A DNA stretch of 16,666 nt. Source: T3Sed10-213 sp012519365 (GTDB taxonomy: Bacteria > Planctomycetota > Phycisphaerae > Sedimentisphaerales > Anaerohalosphaeraceae). Both the position numbers and the translations under genes were made by a program. Below the pieces are notes generated by a model that was not told the DNA's origin, searched no databases, and saw only the letters and a list, made by a program, of their open reading frames with translations. The stretch covers positions 1 through 16,666 of the forward strand of contig JAPXLV010000061.1 of the NCBI GenBank assembly GCA_033809355.1, written 5' to 3'. Within the stretch, counting starts at the first letter, position 1; every line of letters starts with the position of its first letter. Below, one piece after another: positions 7,831 through 14,901 of this stretch.

Positions 7831-7831
7831 G
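7816..7831. promoter_or_regulatory. Perfect 16-bp palindrome, candidate ROK operator
   Basis: CTTGAAATGTTTCAAG: 7-bp arms CTTGAAA and TTTCAAG around a 2-bp centre. It overlaps the -35 box of the ROK gene's promoter. ROK repressors such as NagC/Mlc bind AT-rich imperfect palindromes and often control their own genes, so this is the best operator candidate in the window. Confidence 0.5.
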
Positions 7832-7860
7832 ACTTTCTTTTTTTTATCACCCTCCCCCCT

Positions 7861-8070
7861 GTCATTCCGAACCCCCGAGCGCAGCGAGGGGGTGAGGAAT
7901 CTATTGTTTCACCAAAATTCGACCGTTAACGGGGTGGGGGGTGGAATCTTGCTTAAATAAATAGGCCCCTCGTCGGCCGTTGGCCTCCTCGGGGTGACAA
8001 AATGGGAAATAGGCTCCTCGGGGTGACAAAATGGGAAATAGGCCCCTCGGGGTGACAGGATAGGAAAGCG
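7861..8070. repeat. Composite dispersed repeat, copy A
   Basis: Begins with the GTCATTCCGAACCCCCGAGC unit, whose 42-bp core (7864-7905, ending GGAATCTATT) is identical to 8103-8144 and 16290-16331. It continues through TTCACCAAAATTCGA, a G-rich stretch and TTAAATAAATAGGCCCCTCG (from 7953). It ends in three tandem 29-nt units starting at 7985, 8014 and 8043 (CTCCTCGGGGTGACAAAATG type). Copy B near 16290 is collinear, with a net 1-nt length difference between the two anchor blocks. The core can fold through CCCCC/GGGGG. Function unknown; such GTCATTCCGAGC repeats occur in intergenic regions of several bacterial phyla. Confidence 0.85.
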
Positions 8071-8095
8071 TCCCATTGTCATCCCGACCGCCCCA

Positions 8096-8163
8096 TCCCG
8101 TCATTCCGAACCCCCGAGCGCAGCGAGGGGGTGAGGAATCTATTCCACCCGAGCGAAGCGAGG
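8096..8163. repeat. Dispersed repeat, short copy (core unit only)
   Basis: Preceded by CATCCCGTC, the 42-bp core at 8103-8144 is identical to the cores at 7864 and 16290. It is followed by CCACCCGAGCGAAGCGAGGG, a diverged fragment of the same family. The flank CATCCCGTCATTCCGAAC recurs at 16631, so this copy and the one at the window's end share a junction. Together with copy A it fills most of the 551-bp gap (7774-8324); I see no gene there. Confidence 0.85.
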
Positions 8164-8231
8164 GACCTCTTCCCCCCCAGGCGATTCCCTTAAGCCTGAT
8201 TCCCATCCCTCCAGATTTTTCAAAACAACAC

Positions 8232-8260
8232 TTGCAATTTCACCTGCCCAATGGTAAAAC
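8232..8260 (+). promoter_or_regulatory. Candidate promoter of the uronate operon
   Basis: TTGCAA (8232-8237) and TAAAAC (8255-8260) are separated by exactly 17 bp, about 65 bp before the first start codon. Each box matches consensus at four of six positions. It lies in the non-repetitive 160 bp just ahead of the operon. Confidence 0.35.
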
Positions 8261-8324
8261 ATCTCATGGCGTGTGATATTTAACCTCACAGCAGCAAGAC
8301 TAACCGAAATTCAGAGGATCAGCG

Positions 8325-9143
8325 ATGAGCGATGTATTCAATCTCAAAGACAAGGGAATCGTGTTAACCGGCGGGGCCGGCGTCTTAGGCAGCACCCTCG
8401 CCGAGTATCTGGCCCAGGTCGGTGCAAAAATCTGCATCGCCGATTACGACGAAAAGCGGGCCAACGAGCTGGCCCAAAAAATCGAGGCAAACGGCGGTTA
8501 TGCCCTGCCGCTGCGAATCAATGTCCTCGTTCGCGATGAAATCGAATCCGCCTTTAACTGCGCACTGACCTCCATGGGACGGGTGGACATCCTGATCAAC
8601 GGCGCCGGCGGCAATAAAAAAGACGCCACCGTCTCGGAAATCCTGCCCTTTTTCGACCTGCCCGACAAGGCTCTGCGAGACGTGCTTGACCTGAACGTCA
8701 TGGGCACCCTGATACCCTGCCAGGTGTTTGGCAAACACTTCGCCCGCCAAAAACAAGGCAATATCCTGAATATCTCCAGTATGAACGCCTTTCGCCCCCT
8801 GACCAAAGTGGTCGGCTACTCGGCCGCCAAAGCGGCCATCAGCAACTTTACCCAATGGCTGGCCGTTTATATGTGCCAAAATTTCTCGACAGAAATTCGC
8901 GTCAACGCCATCGCCCCGGGCTTCTTTTTGACCCAGCAAAATCGCTTCCTCCTGACCGACGAAAAAACCGGCGAACTGACGCCGCGCGGCAAAACCATCA
9001 TCGACCACACCCCCATGCGGCGTTTCGGCCAGCCGGAGGACCTGTGCGGCACAGTTCACTGGCTGCTCAGCGACGCGGCCAAGTTTGTAACCGGCACCGT
9101 CATTCCCATCGACGGCGGATTTAACGCCTTCAGCGGTGTATAG
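8325..9143 (+). CDS. SDR oxidoreductase, D-mannonate oxidoreductase/fructuronate reductase type
   Basis: 272 aa classical short-chain dehydrogenase: cofactor loop TGGAGVLG at 15-22, NGAGG at 92-96, catalytic Ser151/152, Tyr165 and Lys169 (YSAAK), and PGF at 198-200. The substrate-loop segment around FLTQQNRFLL (201-210), with GELTPRG following, is typical of the SDR subfamily annotated as mannonate oxidoreductase. That subfamily is unrelated to the long-chain UxuB of enterobacteria. With uxaC in the same operon, the likely reaction is D-fructuronate + NAD(P)H -> D-mannonate in the cytoplasm. The start is supported by GAGG 7 bases upstream. It is the first gene of the operon, 63 bp before the LarA-like gene. 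An alternative is reduction of tagaturonate, or a 2-keto-3-deoxy or gluconate dehydrogenase. Family is certain, substrate moderately so. Confidence 0.85.
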   Translation: MSDVFNLKDKGIVLTGGAGVLGSTLAEYLAQVGAKICIADYDEKRANELAQKIEANGGYALPLRINVLVRDEIESAFNCALTSMGRVDILINGAGGNKKDATVSEILPFFDLPDKALRDVLDLNVMGTLIPCQVFGKHFARQKQGNILNISSMNAFRPLTKVVGYSAAKAAISNFTQWLAVYMCQNFSTEIRVNAIAPGFFLTQQNRFLLTDEKTGELTPRGKTIIDHTPMRRFGQPEDLCGTVHWLLSDAAKFVTGTVIPIDGGFNAFSGV

Positions 9144-9206
9144 GGCAAAGGGCAGAGGACAAAAAACGAATCGTCGGAAGGCGGCAGTCGAAAAGGACAA
9201 CCGACC

Positions 9207-10472
9207 ATGCTGTATTACGAACGCGGCAACCCGCAGGACAAGTTGAGCATTGAGGACCTAAAAGACGGCCTGTTTGCAGCCCTCGACAAACTCGGCTCGC
9301 GCAAAAAGGTCCTGGCCATCCCGCCGGACATCACCCGTTTCTATTCCCGTGCCGGCGACCTGACCCGTCTGGCCTGGCAGTACTACGGCCCCACGCTGAC
9401 CGACATCCTGCCGGCCCTCGGCACCCATTTTCCTATGACCGACTCCGAGATCCGCCGCATGTACGGCGACACGCCGACAACCCTGTTTCGGGTCCACAAC
9501 TGGCGTGAAGACCTGGTCACCCTCGGACGTGTCCCCGGCCGATTCATCCAAGAGGTCAGCGAGGGAAAACTGGATTACGACTGGCCTGCCCAGGTCAACA
9601 AACTCCTGGTCGAGGGCGGCTTTGATCTGATTTTGTCCATCGGCCAGGTCGTCCCCCACGAAGTGGTCGGCATGGCCAACCACAGCAAAAACGTCTTCGT
9701 CGGCACCGGCGGCGCCGAAGGCATCAACAAAAGCCACTTCCTGGGCGCCGTGTACGGCATGGAGCGTATGATGGGACGGGCCGATACCCCCGTGCGGCGG
9801 GTGCTGAACTATGCCTGCGAGCATTTCGCCGCGACCTTGCCGATTGTCTATGTCCTGACCGTCGTCGGCAGCACCGACAGCGGCACCGTCGTGCGCGGCC
9901 TGTTCATCGGCGACGACCTCGAATGCTTCAACAAGGCCGTCCGCTTATCCCTGAAAGTCAACTTCCAAATGCTCGATGAACCTATCCAAAAAGCCGTCGT
10001 CTATCTCGATCCGGACGAATTCAAAAGCACATGGCTGGGCAACAAAAGCATCTACCGCACACGAATGGCCATGGCCGACAACGGTGAACTGATCGTCCTG
10101 GCCCCCGGCCTGAGGGAATTCGGCGAGGATAAACAAATCGACCGCCTCATCCGCAAATACGGCTACGTCGGCACCGACCGCGTCCTTGAGATGACCCGCC
10201 AAAACCCCGACCTGCAAAACAACCTCAGCGCCGCAGCCCATCTGATCCACGGCTCGTCCGAAGGCCGTTTCAAAATCACCTACTGTCCCGGCTATATCAG
10301 CCGCCGGGAAATTGAATCGGTCAACTTCGCCTACGGCGACCTGAATACCCTGATGCAGACATACAACCCCCGCACCCTCAAAATGGGGTACAACGACGTA
10401 AACGGCGAAACGATCTTTTTCATCCCCAACCCCGGCCTGGGACTGTGGGCATGGAAAGAAAAATTCAAATAA
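9207..10472 (+). CDS. LarA-superfamily (nickel-pincer) racemase/epimerase, predicted sugar-acid 2-epimerase
   Basis: 421 aa, close to LarA length. Signature residues of lactate racemase can be placed: DITR (Asp41, Arg44), GTH with catalytic His74 (72-74), then His151 and Lys161 exactly ten residues apart. This is the same spacing as the second catalytic His and the cofactor-linked Lys of LarA. The usual 'GFSGGRK' is replaced by GMANHSK (155-161), and GGAEGINKSH (168-177) follows, so it is a divergent member. LarA enzymes invert the alpha-hydroxy carbon of 2-hydroxy acids using a Ni-pincer nucleotide. In an operon with uxaC, a mannonate-forming SDR and 6-phosphogluconate dehydrogenase, I infer D-mannonate <-> D-gluconate epimerisation. 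Lactate racemisation is less likely here. The cofactor genes larB, larC and larE are not in the window. The start is supported by AAGGA about 10 bases upstream. Confidence 0.8.
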   Translation: MLYYERGNPQDKLSIEDLKDGLFAALDKLGSRKKVLAIPPDITRFYSRAGDLTRLAWQYYGPTLTDILPALGTHFPMTDSEIRRMYGDTPTTLFRVHNWREDLVTLGRVPGRFIQEVSEGKLDYDWPAQVNKLLVEGGFDLILSIGQVVPHEVVGMANHSKNVFVGTGGAEGINKSHFLGAVYGMERMMGRADTPVRRVLNYACEHFAATLPIVYVLTVVGSTDSGTVVRGLFIGDDLECFNKAVRLSLKVNFQMLDEPIQKAVVYLDPDEFKSTWLGNKSIYRTRMAMADNGELIVLAPGLREFGEDKQIDRLIRKYGYVGTDRVLEMTRQNPDLQNNLSAAAHLIHGSSEGRFKITYCPGYISRREIESVNFAYGDLNTLMQTYNPRTLKMGYNDVNGETIFFIPNPGLGLWAWKEKFK

Positions 10473-10475
10473 AAA

Positions 10476-10494
10476 AGGAATCCGACGGATTCCT
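10476..10494. terminator. Hairpin right after the LarA-like gene; terminator-like only on the minus strand
   Basis: AGGAATCC-GAC-GGATTCCT forms a perfect 8-bp stem with a 3-base loop, four bases past the stop codon. On the plus strand no T-run follows. On the minus strand it is followed by TTTTTT, as in an intrinsic terminator. It may block antisense transcription or act as a 3' stabilising hairpin within the operon mRNA. Confidence 0.45.
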
Positions 10495-10619
10495 CAATGA
10501 ATGATGTTGACAAGTGAACCTTAAAATACGTTCAGCTCAGGAAGCCAAAACAGAATAATGACCCCTTCCTGCAGCTCCGAGTAAGCCCTGTAACCCAAAA
10601 ACAAATAGGAGAATCAAAC

Positions 10620-12071
10620 ATGACACAAGCAGATATTGCAGTCGTCGGATTGGCAGTCATGGGGGAAAACCTCATCCTGAATATGGAAAGCAAAGGCTTC
10701 ACCGTCGCCTGCTACAATCGCACTGTCTCCAAGGTCGATGACTTTATCAATGGCCGGGCCAAATTCAAAAACATCATCGGCTGCCATTCCATCGAAGAAC
10801 TGGTCTCCGTGCTCAAAAAGCCCCGAAAAATCATGCTCATGGTCAAGGCCGGCAAACCCGTCGATGACTTCATCGAACAAATTCTGCCTCACCTCGACGA
10901 CGGCGACATCCTCATCGACGGCGGCAACAGCAACTTCCAGGACACCATCCGCCGCACCCAATACGTCGAAAGCAAAGGCAAACTGTATATCGGCACAGGG
11001 GTTTCCGGCGGCGAGGAAGGCGCCCTTCGCGGCCCATCGATTATGCCCGGCGGCTCCAAAGCCGCCTGGCCCCATGTCAAGCCCATCTTCCAGAAAATCG
11101 CCGCCAAAACCGCCGACGGCCAGCCCTGCTGCGATTGGGTCGGCGATAACGGCGCCGGCCACTTTGTCAAAATGGTCCACAACGGCATCGAATACGGCGA
11201 TATGCAGATGATCTGCGAGACCTATCAAATGATGAAATACGCCCTCCGGATGAGCAACGAAGAAATGCACACGGTCTTTGCCGACTGGAATGAAGGCGAA
11301 CTCAATTCCTACCTCATCGAAATCACCCGTGACATCCTGGCCTACAAAGACGAAGAAGGCAACGCCGTGATCGATTTAATCCTCGACACCGCCGGCCAGA
11401 AAGGTACCGGCAAATGGACGGTCATCACCGCCCTCGATACCGGCCAGCCCCTGACCCTCATCGCTGAGGCCGTCTTCGCGCGGTGCCTGTCCGCCCTCAA
11501 GGAAGAACGCGTCGCCGCCTCCAAAATCCTGCCCGGCCCGAACGAAAAATTTGACGGCGACAAACAGCAAATGATCAACGACCTGCGAAAGGCCCTCTAC
11601 GCCTCCAAAATCGTCAGCTACGCCCAGGGCTTCCAACTCATGAGAGCCGCCGCCGCTGAATACGGCTGGGATCTCAACTACGGCAACATCGCCTTGATGT
11701 GGCGCGGCGGCTGCATCATTCGCTCGGCCTTTCTCGGCAAGATCAAAGAGGCCTTTGACCAAGATCCAACATTGACCAACCTCTTGCTGGCCCCGTTCTT
11801 CACCGAGGCCGTGGTCACCGCCCAGCACTCCTGGCGACGGGTCATAACCGCCGCCGCCCAGTTGGGCATTCCCATCCCCGCCACCAGCTCGGCCTTGGCC
11901 TATTATGACGGCTATCGCACCGAGCGGTTGCCGGCCAATCTGCTCCAGGCCCAGCGCGACTACTTCGGCGCCCACACCTATGAGCGGATCGATCGGCCCC
12001 GAGGCCAGTTCTTCCACACCAACTGGACCGGACACGGCGGCAGCACCGCAGCCTCAACCTATGTCGTATAA
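10620..12071 (+). CDS. gnd: 6-phosphogluconate dehydrogenase, decarboxylating
   Basis: Converts 6-phospho-D-gluconate + NAD(P)+ to D-ribulose-5-phosphate + CO2, the oxidative pentose phosphate step. 483 aa, full length for the long (dimeric) Gnd class. The Rossmann loop GLAVMG is at 10-15, NRT at 33-35 sits at the cofactor 2'-phosphate region, substrate motif VSGGEEGA at 128-135, and the catalytic segment KMVHNGIEYGDMQ at 184-196 holds the family's active Lys184 and Glu191. The C-terminal helical domain includes IIRSAFLGKIKEAF. AGGAG sits 8 bases before the ATG. It lies in the middle of a uronate operon, 147 bp after the LarA-like gene and 96 bp before uxaC. That placement is not expected for the ordinary UxuA/KDG route and suggests that 6-phosphogluconate is an intermediate of uronate breakdown here. 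Confidence 0.97.
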   Translation: MTQADIAVVGLAVMGENLILNMESKGFTVACYNRTVSKVDDFINGRAKFKNIIGCHSIEELVSVLKKPRKIMLMVKAGKPVDDFIEQILPHLDDGDILIDGGNSNFQDTIRRTQYVESKGKLYIGTGVSGGEEGALRGPSIMPGGSKAAWPHVKPIFQKIAAKTADGQPCCDWVGDNGAGHFVKMVHNGIEYGDMQMICETYQMMKYALRMSNEEMHTVFADWNEGELNSYLIEITRDILAYKDEEGNAVIDLILDTAGQKGTGKWTVITALDTGQPLTLIAEAVFARCLSALKEERVAASKILPGPNEKFDGDKQQMINDLRKALYASKIVSYAQGFQLMRAAAAEYGWDLNYGNIALMWRGGCIIRSAFLGKIKEAFDQDPTLTNLLLAPFFTEAVVTAQHSWRRVITAAAQLGIPIPATSSALAYYDGYRTERLPANLLQAQRDYFGAHTYERIDRPRGQFFHTNWTGHGGSTAASTYVV

Positions 12072-12105
12072 CCGTAATTTCAAAAGGCATCCATCAAAAG
12101 TGAAC

Positions 12106-12129
12106 CGGGGGCACCTGCAGGTGCCCCCG
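12106..12129. promoter_or_regulatory. Perfect 24-bp GC-rich palindrome between gnd and uxaC
   Basis: The left half CGGGGGCACCTG is followed directly by its reverse complement, so the RNA would form a very stable hairpin (CGGGGGCAC stem around the CTGCAG centre). No T-run follows, so it is not a classic terminator. Lying 35 bp after the gnd stop and 38 bp before the preferred uxaC start, it could be an intercistronic stabilising/processing hairpin or a protein-binding site. It also makes the ATG at 12132 an unlikely start. Confidence 0.7.
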
Positions 12130-12167
12130 AAATGTTCACACAAATCGTTTTTGGGGACAAACGAAAA

Positions 12168-13583
12168 ATGAATACACGCTATATGCACGAAGATTTTCTG
12201 CTGCTCAACGACACCGCACGCCGACTCTACCACGACCACGCCGCCGCCATGCCGATTTACGACTACCACTGTCATCTGCCCGCAAAGCAGATTGCCGAAA
12301 ACAAACAATTTGACAATCTGACGCAAATCTGGCTCTACGGCGACCACTACAAATGGCGGGCAATGCGCACCAACGGCGTGCCCGAAAAATACTGCACCGG
12401 CGAGGCCGGCGACTGGGAAAAATTTGAAAAATGGGCACAAACCGTTCCCGCCTGCCTGCGCAACCCCCTGTACCACTGGACCCATCTGGAACTGAAAAAA
12501 CCCTTCGGCATCACCGACCGCCTGCTCAACGCCCAGACCGCCAAAAGCATCTACGACGACTGCAGCGCCATGCTCACCACCGAGCCATTTTGCGTCCGCA
12601 ATATCATGCGGCAATGGAACGTCAAACTCGTCTGCACCACCGAAGACCCCCTCGACACCCTCGAGCACCACAAGGCCATCCGCGACAGCGGTTTCGAGAT
12701 CGCCGTCCATACCGCCTGGCGACCGGATAGAGCCATGGCCGTCGAAAACCTCGGCACCCTGAACCGCTGGATCGATGCCCTATCCGAATTGACCGGCTGC
12801 GAGATCAACCGCTTTGACGACTATATCGAAGCCCTCCGCAAGCGTCAGGACTATTTCCACCAAAACGGCTGTCGTCTCAGCGACCACGGCCTGGACAAGC
12901 CTTACGCCACCGACTACACCGCCGAGCAGATCCGAACACTCTTTTCGAAAATCCGCTCCGCCAGGACCCTCACCCCCGGCGAACAAGAGCAGTTCAAATC
13001 GGCAATGCTCTACGAGTTCGGCCTGATGAACTTCGAAAAAGGCTGGGTCCAGCAGTTCCACATCGGCGCCCTGCGCAACAACAACAGCCGGATGTTCGCC
13101 CAACTCGGCCCGGACACCGGCTTTGATTCCATTGGAGATTTTGAGATTGCTCAGCCGCTGGCGCGTTTCCTCGATCGGCTCGACGCCCAGGGCAAACTGG
13201 CCAAAACCATCCTTTATAACCTCAACCCCAAAGACAATGAAGTCTTGGCCACAATGCTGGGCAACTTTCAGGACGGACAAACCCCCGGCAAGCTGCAATT
13301 CGGCTCGGCCTGGTGGTTTCTCGACCAGATGGACGGCATGATCAAACAACTCAACGCCCTGTCGAACCTTTCCCTGTTGAGTCGTTTTGTGGGAATGCTC
13401 ACCGATTCACGCAGTTTCCTGAGCTATTCACGGCACGAATACTTCCGCCGCATTCTCTGCAATCTGCTCGGTGAAGAAGTGCAAAAAGGCTGGTGGCCCA
13501 GCGACATGACGCTGTTGGGCCAAATGGTAGAGGATATCTGCTATAACAACGCCCGGGCTTATTTCGAGATGACCTGCCCTTAG
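12168..13583 (+). CDS. uxaC: Glucuronate isomerase (uronate isomerase)
   Basis: Isomerises D-glucuronate to D-fructuronate (and D-galacturonate to D-tagaturonate), the entry step of uronate catabolism. 471 aa, normal for the family of the amidohydrolase superfamily. The N-terminus MNTRYMHEDFLLLN matches the usual UxaC beginning. The metal-binding HxH is in DYHCHL (32-37), and the middle and C-terminal blocks TTEDPLDTLEHH, HIGALRNNNSRMF, GSAWWFLDQMDGM and SRHEYFRRILCNLLGEEVQKG are typical. Start 12168 is preferred over 12132 because of this homologous N-terminus; the earlier ATG has no Shine-Dalgarno and abuts a 24-bp palindrome. It is the last gene of the operon, and its TAG stop overlaps the convergent thiolase stop by 4 bp (TTAG, 13580-13583). 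Confidence 0.97.
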   Translation: MNTRYMHEDFLLLNDTARRLYHDHAAAMPIYDYHCHLPAKQIAENKQFDNLTQIWLYGDHYKWRAMRTNGVPEKYCTGEAGDWEKFEKWAQTVPACLRNPLYHWTHLELKKPFGITDRLLNAQTAKSIYDDCSAMLTTEPFCVRNIMRQWNVKLVCTTEDPLDTLEHHKAIRDSGFEIAVHTAWRPDRAMAVENLGTLNRWIDALSELTGCEINRFDDYIEALRKRQDYFHQNGCRLSDHGLDKPYATDYTAEQIRTLFSKIRSARTLTPGEQEQFKSAMLYEFGLMNFEKGWVQQFHIGALRNNNSRMFAQLGPDTGFDSIGDFEIAQPLARFLDRLDAQGKLAKTILYNLNPKDNEVLATMLGNFQDGQTPGKLQFGSAWWFLDQMDGMIKQLNALSNLSLLSRFVGMLTDSRSFLSYSRHEYFRRILCNLLGEEVQKGWWPSDMTLLGQMVEDICYNNARAYFEMTCP

Positions 13584-14806
13584 CGGCCGACGATAAAACA
13601 CACGGTACTGGTCGCCGACCCGCCGATGTTCAGCGTGCCCACAGCCGCAGCACCGGGCACCTGATACTCCCCGGCGGTGTCGGTGACTTGTTTATAGGCA
13701 TCCAGCAGCTGCCGCACACCGGTCGCCCCGACCGGATGGCCGCAACCGATCAGCCCGCCGGACGGATTGATCGGCAGACGACCGCCAAAATCAATAACAC
13801 CCTCTTCAATGGCACGCCACGATTGCCCCGGCTCGGTTAGCCCAAAATGGTCAATCGCCATGTACTCCGACGTCGTAAAACAATCGTGCGTCTCGATCGC
13901 GTCAAGCTGCCAACACGCCTCAATCCCGGCCCGTTCAAAAGCATCGGTAATCGCCCGGCGCGTCCACGGCAGCACATACGGCTGACCTTCCGACTCGGCG
14001 ATCTTGGCCGCAAACTCTATCGGTGCCGTCGTATGACCCCACCCCCGAATCCGCGGCATCGTCTCAAGCGGCTGTCCGGTCCGCTGAACATACTCAGCCG
14101 CAAACCGTTCCGACGCCAAATACAAACACACCGCCCCGTCGGTCACCTGCGAGCAGTCGGTCACCTTGATCCGCCCGGTCACTTCGGTATTGTACCGCCC
14201 CTTTTGGCAGGCATGCTCATAACTCATATACCAGTCCCGCGTCTGGGCGTTGGGATTGCGTTTGCCATTGGCATAATTGATCGCCGAGATCCGCGCCAAA
14301 TGCGTATCGTCCAGACCATACCGCGCCTCGTACACATCGCCCAGTTTGCCGAACAACTTGGGAAACGGAAACTCGATATTCTTCGACTCCCGCTCATACC
14401 AGGCCGCCGTCCCCAGATAATCCCCGCCCTTGGCCGGGCTGACCGTCTTCATCTGCTCAACCCCCACCACCGCGATACAGTCATAGAGGCCCGCCTGAAG
14501 ATGCGCCATCGCCGACAAGATCGCCAGCGACCCTGACGCACAGGCCGCCTCGAACCGCATCGTCGCCAGCCCCTTGAAGTGCGGATCAAAATCCACAAAA
14601 AACGCCCCCAGATGCCCCTGCATGCAATACAACTCCGCCGCAAAATTGCCCACAAACGCCGCCTGAATATCCCGCGGCTCTATCCGCGTCACCGCCAGCG
14701 ACCCTTCATACGCCTCGCGCATCATCGCACTGATATGCTTATTTTCACGCGCCCAGTTCCGCGCAAAATCCGTCTGATACCCGCCCAAAATATAAACCGT
14801 CTGCAT
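13580..14806 (-). CDS. Thiolase family protein (SCP2/acetyl-CoA acetyltransferase type)
   Basis: 408 aa. Thiolases cleave 3-ketoacyl-CoA with CoA or condense acyl-CoAs. The nucleophile Cys89 is in AACASGS (87-93), HDCF is at 307-310, NPSGG at 347-351 and GCGHPVGATG at 354-363. This set fits the SCP2/archaeal-type acetyl-CoA acetyltransferase group rather than FadA. The start at 14806 follows AAAGG with 5 bases spacing; a GTG at 14812 would add two residues. It follows the 3-hydroxyacyl-CoA dehydrogenase gene by 95 bp on the same strand, so the two likely act in succession on a beta-hydroxyacyl-CoA. No acyl-CoA dehydrogenase, crotonase, CoA ligase or DUF35/OB-fold partner is in the window. The pathway (fatty or aromatic acid breakdown, or ketoacyl synthesis) is unresolved. 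Confidence 0.92.
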   Translation of the reverse strand: MQTVYILGGYQTDFARNWARENKHISAMMREAYEGSLAVTRIEPRDIQAAFVGNFAAELYCMQGHLGAFFVDFDPHFKGLATMRFEAACASGSLAILSAMAHLQAGLYDCIAVVGVEQMKTVSPAKGGDYLGTAAWYERESKNIEFPFPKLFGKLGDVYEARYGLDDTHLARISAINYANGKRNPNAQTRDWYMSYEHACQKGRYNTEVTGRIKVTDCSQVTDGAVCLYLASERFAAEYVQRTGQPLETMPRIRGWGHTTAPIEFAAKIAESEGQPYVLPWTRRAITDAFERAGIEACWQLDAIETHDCFTTSEYMAIDHFGLTEPGQSWRAIEEGVIDFGGRLPINPSGGLIGCGHPVGATGVRQLLDAYKQVTDTAGEYQVPGAAAVGTLNIGGSATSTVCFIVGR

Positions 14807-14901
14807 AATCACCTTTCCACGTTAGAGGTTCGTCTCTCATCCATCCCATACGATGGCAATCCCACCGGCCCATCAACACCTCGTTTCCTGCCGCTGCCCT
14901 C

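Noticed and set aside
7901..8206. 101-codon minus-strand open frame in the repeat region
   Set aside because: Translates the dispersed repeat (FPFCHPEEA-type peptide); no ribosome site and no evidence of a protein.
8385..9200. 271-codon minus-strand open frame opposite the SDR gene
   Set aside because: Gly/Val/Asp-rich antisense translation without a domain, while the plus strand has an intact SDR.
9207..10472. Simple lactate racemase (larA) assignment
   Set aside because: Operon context is uronate catabolism and the cofactor loop differs from lactate racemase, so no larA symbol is given.
12132..12167. 12-residue N-terminal extension of UxaC from the ATG at 12132
   Set aside because: No Shine-Dalgarno, abuts a 24-bp palindrome, and the family N-terminus begins at the ATG at 12168.
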